DNA of 64,000 nt, from positions 29,038,166 through 29,102,165 of the forward strand of contig OZ022508.1 of the NCBI GenBank assembly GCA_963989385.1. Reading direction: 5' to 3'. A program made the translations under genes and the position numbers. Under the pieces are notes generated by a model. It had not been told where the DNA came from. It did not search any database and saw nothing but the letters and a program-made list of their open reading frames with translations. This document shows positions 22,620 to 35,400 of this stretch, piece after piece. Origin of the DNA: Ctena decussata (Eukaryota > Mollusca > Bivalvia > Lucinida > Lucinidae). Positions within the stretch are counted from its first letter, which is position 1; every line of letters starts with the position of its first letter.

Positions 22620-23415
22620 TTTCTTTACTTTTTGTGTCACTGTCAGGGACCATTATTACAGTGATACTGACCAAGCTCCTGAGCACAGGCATGAGAAGAA
22701 CACACATCTCATAAGACAAGAAAGTATAAACTTTGCACTATGATACAGTTTGGACGAACATATTATGGCACTTTAAGCAGCTGCAGCAAAGATAAATGAA
22801 TTATGAATCCTTTGAAAGTCAGACCGTATAAATATGAACGAGTCTGCTTAAAAAGTAAAAAGAAAAAAGTACATATTTACTCTTTATCACTCCAAGACTA
22901 GAAATGAATTTATGATAGTTTGACGCGGTTTCGTGGATTCAAATTCTTTTAGAAAAGCGCTTTCGTTTGTTTTATGAAAAAACATCTACATATCTGAGAT
23001 ATTCGTGAATATATACTGATATTTAGGTAAAACTATAAAGTGAGATGATGGCTTCAATAAAAAGTGTCTTTTACAATTAAAATTATTCTAAGCTGGTGAG
23101 TGTTAATAAGCTTCAACAACTTAACAGCTACGAATAATATAAGTCAAATTGGCTAACCACTTCCCCTTGCGAAAGGGATCTCTCAATCCAACTTCTGGAG
23201 GGAGCAGTACTTCCTAGCATAAAAAACATTATATGTATTAGACGGTCTTTCCATTGTCAGGCGATAATAAAAGGAAAAAATATATATACATGTAAGATGT
23301 GTGGATACACATAACTATTTTAGGCGCAATGCCAATTTTAAAACGGCCGACAACTTAATTGAATTTTGTTGCTACTCTCTAAGGTGAGTATCTTCTCAAA
23401 TATTGGAGGCTACTC
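22620..23415. other. Possible 3' UTR / downstream region of the EGF gene
   Basis: If e19 is the last exon, its 3' UTR runs down from 23,415. I found no clear AATAAA on the minus strand here, so the transcript end is unknown. Confidence 0.3.
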
Positions 23416-23468
23416 TTAAGAAAACATTTTGCTATCTACGAGGGCATTTTTTCTCTGAGAGTATTCCC
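23416..23468 (-). CDS. e19: possible terminal exon and stop codon
   Basis: A good acceptor (CCCTTCTTACAG|) is followed in the right phase by [17 protein letters not shown] and a TAA stop at 23,416-23,418. It would close the protein with a cytoplasmic tail of roughly 80 residues. There is no similarity support, and I saw no clear AATAAA downstream, so the true last exon could be elsewhere in the repeat-rich DNA below. Confidence 0.35.
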
Positions 23469-26400
23469 CTGTAAGAAGGGATACAAGCACTGTCAGATCA
23501 AACAGAGCCATGGAAGTGCGGTCATGAACCTTAATAGAGATATATGTTGACTATGAAAGGGAGTGTTTATCTGTAATGAGTTCCTTTTTTTTGCGAAATA
23601 TATTGCTGTTTTGGCATATTCACCTAAGGATGTACTTATGTCTGAAGTGGACTTTGTTAGGGTCATGTTTAAAAGTGAAACATTTCTAAAATCTAACATT
23701 TACATATTTGTTCAAATGACAAGACTTAGTATGAACGCTGAAATTTGAAAGAAAATTGAAGGTCGCTGTTACGATATAGTTTGAGTTATACCAAATGGGT
23801 TACCGCCCCTCTTTCAAAAATGATGATTTCACTAGTTAAGAAACTAAAACTCTGGTTTGCAATTTGTAAACTGCTGATTCTAAGAATAGGCTAAGCTCTC
23901 ACTGAAGAACGCCGTTTACATATAAGCCAGAACCTACCTTGATCTGAGGACAGGGTACTCCTGTTTTCCCATGAGGCTACAGAGTCAAACTTAGCCTGTC
24001 CTGGTGGAAGCTGCCCTGATGGACGCCTCCGGAAAATATCCGAGAATTCTTCATCTTCTGTTGTTTGTTTCTTTCTGTGTATTTCCGCTGAACTAATTAA
24101 AATAAATTCTACATCTGAAAAAGGGCCGCGTTTAAGGGTAAAGGGGTATCTGGGCAAACAATTTGAATCCAGATCAGGCCAGTGGTGCCTGATCTGAGAT
24201 CCAAACTGTTTGCTGCCTAGACATCATTTCTACAAGAGTTGATAAGAACAATATTATCAAAATATTCTTGAGTTTTGATGCAGACGACAATTTCAGCAGA
24301 CGACAAAAATACCCAGAATGCAGTGGGTTTAACAATACCTCAGTTGTCCTAATAATGGAACAGTTTGGTCTTACCATGCAGTAATGTGTCCAGACGATGA
24401 AGATTGAACGGCAAACAGTGTAGATCTTGCTCAGAATGTTCCTGCTCAGAATGTTCTGGGTCTGCACCGTTTGCTCAGAATCTTCTGTCTAAATGCTATG
24501 CTTCCTTTTAATAAATGGCGAAATCATTTAAGACAGTGATGAATATGTCTTGTAGAAATCATGAAAGAGTTCGATCTGTTTGCTTTTAAGATGAATGAGT
24601 ATACTTTAAGGGGAAGCAACCTTGCCATTATCAGTCAACTCCGCTCCTCAAGGAGCAATTTTTGACATTTAAAAGCAGACCCTTATTGGAAGATATTTTA
24701 CCCCCATTGAAGCTAACACAAAATGACCGAAGTTGATCCTTGTTAAAAATGGCAAAAATATGGAGATATACCCATTTAATTTAGAGGCTCTGCTTAAATT
24801 GTTATGCTTTGCTCATAATGCGGGAAAAAAGTTTTATTAGATTTAATGACTGATAAAACAGTTTGGATGATACGCGATAATCAATGGGCCTACATAAATA
24901 CGAAGTTTTCAACTTGTAGAACAAAAGCGAAAGAACATTTCCTTTTTATATATAAGTTAAGTAAAAATAGAACTGCGACTATAATTGCAATGGATCCAGC
25001 AGAAAGGACAAACTTAAAACTAATATTCAATATATGGACTCTAGATAACGGAAATGCTCTGCTGTAAAGTATACAGGGTATTTATTATAATTTAAACAGT
25101 TGAAATCAAACTAAAGAAATATTTTATCATTACTAAATTTAGTGCTTAGACAAAACTGAAACTCTATACCTTTTCCTCTTTGGCAGTCTTAGGAAATAGA
25201 TTAAAACGATAACAACTGCAATCAAACCTAGCACCCCGAGCGGTATTCCGACAGAAAGTCCAACTATCATACCAAACTTGTCCTTTGACACTGCAAAAAA
25301 GATTTGCTATGTTGAATATTTATATAAAATGTAATTAACAGTATATATGCAGTATAACATTTTCAGCCTTCTGACATGGTGTAGTAAAACTATGGCATGT
25401 TTTAACACATCACGACAACGGGCCGGATCAAGTGGAAACTAAGTAGTCTGGCCCATGTTGCCATTTCTGTATATATTCTCTGCTATTGAAGGAACTTTTT
25501 TTTTTTAAATTTTAATTTGTGTTCAATATTTTGTAACCATCAAAACTGCAGTTTCTATGCAGACTGTTCGATAGTCAATAAGAGAATTCATTACTGACTA
25601 TAAGTGCAATTAATGTTATTCTGTCAGCGTCATTCGATGTTGAACAGCATAAGGCCACGAGTAACGCTTAGGTATACCCTATTTAGAACTGTAATAGTAT
25701 TCCAAGAGAATAAATAAACATACCTTCGAAGCAACTGTTATCAGAGTTAAGGTCGAATCCATCTTTACAAACACAGTCAAACCCACCAGGTTTGTTTTGA
25801 CATATCTTGTTTTCAACGACATCACAGTTGTGAGTATTCATTGTGCACTCGTCAACATCAATGTCACATCTATCGCCTGCCCACTTTGGTGAGCAGCCAC
25901 ACCTGCCAGTGACAGGGTCGCATGACTGGTCGGGCTTGGCAGAGTTCTGGGTTATGCAGTCACATGCTCGGGAGCAATTATCTCCAAATGTGTTGTCAGT
26001 GCATTCTGAGAAAAGAAACATAGACCGACATTACAAAACCTTTGCTGAAAAACTTAAACATCTTTAAAAGTAAGTAGGAAGACTCTTAGAACTGACACAA
26101 TTCAATCCCAAATCCCACCTAAGACACCATGTGGGAAAGAGACGACTCAAAATTAGTCAACGCCGAAGACATCACCAGCGACAACCATGTGAACAGCTAT
26201 TTCCCATGTAGGTGGTCAACGGGATAGCCTTGACATCACAAACAATATATCAATAACAGACACCGCAACAAAAACACTTAAAACAGCCAACAAGAATCAA
26301 AACAGAACTGCTGCCTTCGGACGGCCAGTAATGAAATTAGTGGCGGTCTTAACTGTTCTGATGTCAAGCACAAGCGATGCTTAACGTAGCATGGAAGAGT

Positions 26401-29400
26401 GTGAATATTATGTAACTTTCCAACCATCAAGATACCAATGAAACTAATGCGTCATTTTAAAGAGCAGGTTATGTATTTTAGTTTACAATTGTCATATAAC
26501 GTAGCGCTCTTTTCTGACGTTTGTGGTACTTTCGAACTACCTGCTTCTTCTTTACTTACATGTACATACAGCACGCCAAACGACTGAAATAGTTCGGCTA
26601 ACCCTTGTTGGTTTACTGTGTATTTACTATAGAATCAAATTTGTCAAGGCTTTCATTCGATATAAAAGAACTGCCTATGCTTTTGTTGAACTTCTTTTGT
26701 TTGCTTTACTACCTTCGTATACTTTACCTGAACAATCATTTCCCGATCCTCCGTACCCGATGAAGCATTTACATATGTGCCCACCAAGTGTATTCTCGCA
26801 AACCTGTTGACAACCATGTTTACCTTCTGAACATTCATCTATATCTGCAATAAATAGATAGGGTAAAGTCGGGTAATTTCGGACAGCGGGTAAATTCGGA
26901 CATACCATTGCAAACAGTGAAAATCCAGATAAGAGGGCTAATAATGAGCCGTCTCATCAGGATTTTTACTGTTTGCCCAGTTATTTTTATTTTAATTCTA
27001 AGCAACTGACATATAAAGGAAACAATGTCAGTGTCCGAATTTACCTGCTGTCCGAAGTTATAAGAGTCTACCCTAATTAATGATGCTGATTTATCGTAGT
27101 CTCTGTAAATAAGTGTAAGGTATATGTTTTTTCACACCAACTTAAAATGGAAACATTTTTTTGTGACTGCCTGTTTGTTTGGCTGGGTTGCAAACAATTT
27201 GCTCTAAGAGTTGACCATTGCACATTGCACCAAAAACAAAAATTGTTTCACGTTAATATCGGTATCATTTTTATTTTAGGGCTCGGATTTGCACCATTTC
27301 AGAGCAACTGCAGAAACACCACACAAAGACGATATATATGTGAACTTTTTAACATTCCATCAAGTAGAAGGGACCTTGGGTTTAAAGACTCATTCGAAAC
27401 AACCGGAGAAGTGGGGTATCGAACCTGTGACACATGGATTGGTCCTCCAGCACGTTATTCAATACACTTCCATCCCTCCCAAGGACGATATTTCCTGAAC
27501 GTGAGATATTTTATTTGTCATGGTCGCAGAAGGTGTAATTAATGACATCGAAGTCTTGTTCATCGAAGACTTGCTTGTGTTACAATATAGATGAGTTCTC
27601 CTCTACATTTAAAGTGCGTATTTCGTTATTTTTTCAAACTCGGACGAAACTTTACGATACATGAACTACGATCTAAGCTAGGGTGAGGGTTGGAACTCTG
27701 TAAAACCGGTGTAAGCACTTTGTGTTTTATTACCGACCGTTCCATTATGTTTTTGGTGTCACTGCAGCTACAAAATCAAGGTGTAAGGTGAAAAGAAAGC
27801 AACAAAAATTCATATCCACGTACCTTGCGAATTTTAAACTGATATGACCTTAATAAAGATTCGACAGTGGGCGGCAGAAATGTAAATTTCGTCATCATAT
27901 CAAATTTTCATCTGATTTGGTGAATTAGTTTGCTTTTAATTTGTAATTGCCTTTGAAAATTGTGTTCATCATGGTAATTAACGTTATTCTAACCTGCGGC
28001 GCGATTGCGACGGTGGCGTACTTTGAACGTCTATATAACTAGAACGGGAAAAGATTCCCACTTTATATTTATTTTTAATCAGCCTTGATTCAGAGTGTAG
28101 CTTAATATAATTTTTATATTAATAACACGATGAATAAGCGTGCTAGGGACACAATTGCATTACTTCTGGATCAAGCCTTGTATATGCCCTATATTCTGTG
28201 GTATTTTATTTTTAAAATCAGTTTCTTTTATTTGTTTGTTCGCTTTCATTCTATTGTATGTTTATACATGTAGATAACAGGTAAAAATGAATGCCTGCCC
28301 AGCAGCATCTTTTGTAGGCTCATCGAGGTGCAACAAGTGATTTATTTTAATGTGGTTTCGGATAACACACAGTCCTAAAGATTGTTCCGGCAGCGTTTTC
28401 TAATGATTTTATGTGTTATACTGTGATGTGTCACTTATGAGGTAGAAGCCTCTATGCAAACCAACCTCCTTCTTATTTTGTGAGCTTCATCGGCTGCACT
28501 TGTTAATCAAGTTTAGGCCCCTACTTGCTTTATCTAAAGTCTGGTCTAAGGCGGAAACGTCTGGTTCCTAGCATTTTGGGCATGTTATAACTGTCCACTT
28601 TGCTTTTTATTTTGCTTTGTGTTTTAGATAGATAGATAGATAGATATTTTATTTTCCTCCAATACAGGAGAGCATACATATTACAAACGAACATATATAC
28701 AATTACAAAGACAAAAGACAAGAACACAAAATGCAAAAAGAAAGGAAAAAACATACATGGTATAAATAGACTATCATACAAACACGATACCCATGATACC
28801 CGTAATGCACACCATATCATGCCTGATTGTATTCCACGCCGATGTGAGTAACAGCCTAGACTACAGCGAGTCCAGACTGTCACTCAAATCAGCATAGCCA
28901 AACAAGCACGATACCCATGAGACTTATAATGGATACCATTAATACCACCTATATTAGCTTTCCACGATGTTTGAATGCAATCCATGCTGATGCGAGTAAC
29001 AGCTTAGACTATAGCGAGACCAGACTGTCACTCACATCAGCATAGCCATACAAACACGATACCTATGATTCTTATAATTCATATTATTTATTACTGACTA
29101 TATTACCATTACACGATGTTTAAATGCATTCCATGCTGATGCAAGTGACAGCCCTGACTGCGGCGAGACCAGATTGTCACTCAACATCAGCATGGACATG
29201 CAGACACAATACCTTTGCATATTATTTATTACTGACTATATTACCAGTATATACACGATGTGTAAATGCATTCCACGCTGATGCAAGTGACAGCCCTGAC
29301 TGCGGCGAGACCAGATTGTCACTCAGCATCAGCATGGACATACAAGTATGATACCTATGATATTTATAATTCACATTAATTATTACTGACTATATTACCA

Positions 29401-32400
29401 TTATATACAGATGTTTAAATGCATTCCATGCTGATGCGAGTGACAGGCCTGACTGCGGCGAGACCAGATTGTCACTCAACATCAGCATGGACATACAGAC
29501 ACGATACCTATGATAATTATAATTCATATTATTTATTACTGACTATATTACCATTACACGATGCTTAAATGCATTCCATGCTGATGCGAGTGACCGCCCT
29601 GACTGCGGCGAGACCAGATTGTCACTCACATCAGCATAGCCATATAAGCACGATACCTATGATACTTATAATTCATATTATTTATTACTGACTATATTAC
29701 CATTACACGATGTTTAAATGCATTCCATGCTGATGCAAGTGACAGCCCTGACTGCGGCGAGACCAGATTGTCACTCAACATCAGCATGGACATGCAGACA
29801 CGATACCTATGCATATTATTTATTACTGACTATATTACCATTATATACACGATGTGTAAATGCATTCCACGCTGATGCAAGTGACAGCCCTGACTGCGGC
29901 GAGACCAGATTGTCACTCAGCATCAGCATGGACATACAAGTACAATACCTATGATATTTATAATTCACATTATTTATTACTGACTATATTACCATAATAT
30001 ACATGATGTTTAAATGCATTCCATGCTGATGCGAGTGACAGCCCTGACTGCGGCGAGACCAGATTGTCACTCAACATCAGCATGGACATACAAACACGAT
30101 ACCTATGACATTTATAATTCATATTATTTATTACTAACTATATTACCATTACACGATGCTTAAATGCATTCCATGCTGATGCGAGTGACAGCCCTGACTG
30201 CGGCGAGACCAGATTGTCACTCACATCAGCATAGTCATATAAGCACGATACCTATGATTATGATTCATATTATTTATTACTGACTATATTACCATTACAC
30301 GATGTTTAAATGCATTCCATGCTGATGCGAGTGACAACCCTGACTGCAGCGAGACCAGATTGTCACTCAACATCAGCATGGAGATATGAGTATGATACTC
30401 ATGATACTACTAAACATAACGTGAACTTCTAGCGTATCCTAAAGTAATAGCCCATGTCCCATGTCCCATACCTTACCGAAACGTAATATAAGGTATGGGA
30501 TGAGAGACATATCATGTTTAGATCATATATTATTTCTTGTTATAAAACCAAAAACGAAGACAATTAGTACTGTTCCAGCAGGCGCATGACGTCGCACTGA
30601 CGTCGACTGACGCGACGTGGTCGCCAGTACGACGCCACCACGACGCCACGCGCCCGCTGGGATACTGTCACGTCTTCGAGAAATAGCAAAAGCAAAGTCG
30701 TGGCAAGAAGAACCAACGGAAGATAACCTCGGACAGTCTCGCTTGCTTTGCACACAAACATACCGCAACTCATCATCAGAACCACATTTGTTGGACAACC
30801 CTTATAAGAGGCCACAACACGTACCAGCTAGTTATCGTCTATGACTTAACATCAGACACTTCACATCTACCCCAGCAGGCAAATGACGTCGTCGGAACGA
30901 CGCCGCACTGACGCCAATGCGACGTGATAAAGTCGCAACGACGTCAGTACGACGTCACCCAGACGTGATGTGCTCGCCGGGACAGCTCTGCAAGATAAAT
31001 AACAATGTATACAACTTCAAAAATAGACATATTATTCAGAACTTCGATCAGTGAGCTACGTTAGACTCGTAAAACTAAGCTTTACATTATTTTGTATCAT
31101 TTTTAAAGATGATATAAAGATTTTTAAAATTTCCCATCGATCTTCTTCATCAGTCAAAAAGTCAAAACACCCCGAAAACAGTCCATCTATCTGATCAGAT
31201 GGGGACAAAGCCTTAAATTTATTATAAAACCGTACCCCAAATCGGCCGAGTAGTCTATGCCACAGAATTTTCCTAAAACTATCCGTGTAAGGACAATACA
31301 GCAACAAGTGTTCTGTTAGTAACATATTTGTCTCATCACAATTATAACATTTCCGAAACCATTTTCCGGAGAACAACATGCCTAGTAGGCGTATAGCTAC
31401 TTGTACCATCCCTTTGAACCTAGGATAATGCTTAGACAGTTTCCACAATACGTGTGGCCCAAAGGTAATGTCCACATGAATTTTGAGAATACGATTGTAT
31501 GAGCTAACAGTGGATACCCTAGACATCAGGTCATTACTGTAAAATTTATCTATAGTCTGTCTTATAACTTTTTTCCAAGCATTTTTGGTCATGAAAGACC
31601 CATTTTCAACAAAACTACTGAAAACATGTGACATGGAGTATTTATCCAAAATACGAACAATGTCAGGTAGAAAACCTTGTTTATGGGACATCAAACTGCT
31701 ATTGCAGTGAACAAGCCTATGAAGGAACACCTCTTTTATTCTATAATACCCGGGCAGAAGACATAATTGTCCAAAAAAAATCAGTTTTCTATAATCTATT
31801 TCGGCTTCGATAGGTTGCATTCCAATTAATGACAAAGCAACATCAGTGCTGACGTTCTTCGGTAACAACTGCATGAATTTAACACAAAAACGATGTGCGC
31901 GTTCCAAAGACACAATATGTTTTGGTAATATGTTTGACCATAATTCGCAACCGTAAAGAGCTTTCGGTAAAACAACCGAATTATATATATGCTTTATTGA
32001 CATGGGATTAAGTCCATCTTCGTAAATTCCACAATTAGACAGGCTTAAAAATGTGCTTTTGATTTTATTTGTTGCCAGTTTGACATTTTCATCGATCGAC
32101 ATATACTTATCACATCTAACACCCAAATGTACATATTCCGTGCCCTCATCGACTAGGTCATTTCCAAGCATCCATGTACGATTTGACTGCTGATAAGCAT
32201 TCTTACTTTCATTAAAGACAATTACTAAGCATTTTAATGCATTATATAGATACCGCCATTTGACCGAGTACCCAAAGCAAATGTTCATCATCTTGTCTAA
32301 ACCGATCTTTGAATAAGATCCCAAAAGCATATCATCAGCGACTGATGGAGAACAACAATTGATATCATACATGCAGAAACCTAGCCCCGACGATTCTAGC

Positions 32401-35400
32401 TGATACAATAAGTCATTTATATAAAAGAGGTACAGGAACGGCGACAATACGCCGCCTTGGCGTGTACCTTGTAATACAGGGAACCAATACGATTTATGAC
32501 CTTGACCTTTTACGCAGCTATACATATCTGTGTACATATTAACAATAAGATAATAGATTAATTTACATATTCCTGAATTGTATAGCTTATAAAATAGACC
32601 TTCGTGCCACACGTGATCAAACGCTTTTTTAACATCTAAGAAACATACAAATAGTTTGCTACTGTTTTCTTTTGCAAAACCTATAGATTCTCTTAGTAGG
32701 AACGAGGTCATAAGACACCCAAGGTTTTTTTTAAATCCACCCTGCATAGAGTGAATGGGTTGGGCTATGTTATCAAATAACTGGATTCTTGTGAGTAATA
32801 TTCTTTCAAGTAATTTGAGTATGACAGAAGACAAAGTTATAGCTCTGTAATTGTCGGGGTCGTCTTTTCTTTTATTTCCACCTTTAAATAAAGTTATGAT
32901 AACCCCCCTTTTCATTTCAATGGGTACATATGAAAATAAAACAACAGCAGTAAAAAACTTCGCCAAAATTTCGTACAGAAATTCACCGCCATATAAAATA
33001 TGCTCATAATAAATTCCGTCTTCTCCACATGCCTTGCCCTTATGGGCCATGCTGACAGCCGCGCAAACTTCTTCTGAGCTAATCGATACATTATTATTTC
33101 TCAAGGCTGAATCTTGCGAACAATTGTTAATTTCCTGAGTATAATTTATAATAGTATCTTTGAATTCAGAATCAAATTTGGTATGTTCAGAGGGAGTATA
33201 TAGAGCTTTGAAATAATTAGCCCATCCGTCAGTTATTTCTCTTGAGCCACAGACCCTTTTACCATCGAAAATCATGTCGGAACCAGGACAAGTAAGCGTA
33301 TTTTTGCGACGGCTGTTTACATGACGCCAAAATAAACGGCTATCGACTTCTGCCAGTTTATCGATTTCGTCAATTTGAGATTTCATAAAATATTCCGAAC
33401 ACTGCCGATGCTTACGCCGAAAATCGCGTTTCGCTGCTTTATACGCCTTGTACGAGTCATGCCCAGGATTTCTAGGCCTGCCATTCCTAATCCAAATTCT
33501 ACGCAATCTTTTCATTTCATTATGCAATATGCTTAATTCATCAGTCCAATAAGGCTTAAGATAATGCCTATATTTCCTAACAGGGAAATGCTGTTTTGCT
33601 ACCGCTTTAATTTCTCGGACAAAATCGGTATATGCATTATTAATTTTAGTTTTTGAATCCAGATCACACTGTGTCAAAGTATTTAGTGTGTCATTAAGCA
33701 TAAGTCCTTCCTTGTAACAATCTGTAGAGTATACAGTCACTTTTCTCCAATTAAGATTATTTTCTGAGCATATATTCGGTGTTTCCTCGTACTGGGCAGG
33801 TATTCGAACACGACATAACACCGGACGATGCCTTGAAACATTAAGGGCATCATCAATACATATTTCACACGAATATACATAATGAACTTTCTCTATTGGA
33901 AATATTATATGGTCTATTAACGATTCACAGGTATTATCATAAGAAACGAAAGACGACCTAGCACCAGTACAAATATCCAAGGTATTAATGGATACCAAGT
34001 TATTCTCGTTCAGAAATTTCTCAACATACCGACTCCGATTATTTAAAGCTTTACGAAATTTGGCAGACAAAATATTAGCATTCACGTCGCCCATAATGAC
34101 AACTAGGCCTTTGTCAGAATAAAGCCCAAGAATGTTATTTAAACGATCGACATAGTCCTGAAAACTCTCAAATGAATGATTTGTACAGGGTAAATAGATC
34201 TGAAAGAAGTATATATATGTTGAGGGATTTATTTCAAGTTTAATTCCGATAATTTTGTCATCATCAAAAGACAGTGCTGTTATACTTTTATCGTGCTTTC
34301 TGTGCCATAGGAGAGCCACACCACCCTTTCCAACTCTTCTGCGGCCAGGAAACTTTAAGTCAAAGTCCGATGTAGCATGGCTTTTGTAGTTACTATCTAT
34401 TTGGTCCAAGAAAACCAAATCTTTTTCATATAACCAGTGCTCAGAAATTCCACATATATCTATTTGCTTGGACTTTAGACTGTTACAGAGATATGACGCG
34501 CTTGACATTATTCCTGTCGCGTTCCAGGACATAATATTCATATCTGTACTAAACATTATACGGCTTTATTTGTATTCCACTTTTCTGTCTCTAGTACCTT
34601 ATAGACACGACATTAATCTATATTTGATGCGTCACGAAGCGGTGAATACGGATTATATTCATCTATGTCGGATCTGCCATACAGATGACGATCATTATGC
34701 TCAAGACTCCAGTCACGGGAGTAACCGCCTATACCGCGGCCTCGTTCGCTTCTGTTAACCCAGGGCCTACATGTAACGCCTGGAGGCCAAAACATGGGAT
34801 CTTCAACGTACGACGCATATTCATTGTCTTCAACGTTTAATCTAATTACCATATTTCTGGAGTTACGCTTACTCTGCCACATACGAATCCACGTTACCGT
34901 TGGACCACGTCTGTCAACATACTGCTCAATCCTATGTCGAGTTATAGTGGGGAGAAAACCACCCAGGTAATACCTTTTAGCCTTTTTTTTTACAAATTGC
35001 ACAAAATCATCGTCATCATCACTATTATCAAGATTTTCATTTTGCCTGACAAACTGACTGAGCTCTCTTTGCGCGGGCTTTGTCGTATGGACAGGTATAT
35101 TGGACATACTTTGTGTTAAGTTATTGTTAACAGTTGGTTCTTTCTGCGACCGCGGCCCGCTAGTCGACGCGACAATTTCACTATAAGCTACCGGCTGCGC
35201 TTCTGTTGGCTCAAACCTTAAAGAACGAAAATTGCCTGTATCGCGGACATCCGCCATTGGCTGTACATTTGCTGTTACCTGTTCAGATTGATCAGAAAAG
35301 CTAGACCCGTTCCTAGCCCTCACTGGACCAGCTATAGCAGCTGTTACATCATCAAAATAATTGCTAGCAGCATCGGCTACCCGGGCAGCGCTACCGTGAG

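Noticed and set aside
23493..23580. Alternative terminal exons after TTTCATAG| or TTACAG| near 23,530-23,560
   Set aside because: Both reach a stop after 5-6 codons. The acceptor at 23,469 is stronger and encodes a longer in-frame tail, though none is proven.
24846..25067. 73-codon plus-strand ORF near the transmembrane exon
   Set aside because: Intronic, antisense, no similarity to known domains and no splice context.
27147..27542. 131-codon plus-strand ORF
   Set aside because: No recognisable domain, opposite to the host gene within its intron, with an ordinary composition for a chance frame.
29124..29954. Two nearly identical ORFs 594 bp apart ([20 protein letters not shown]...)
   Set aside because: They are frames through units 3-4 and 7-8 of the hairpin satellite. 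They reflect the higher-order repeat, not a duplicated gene.
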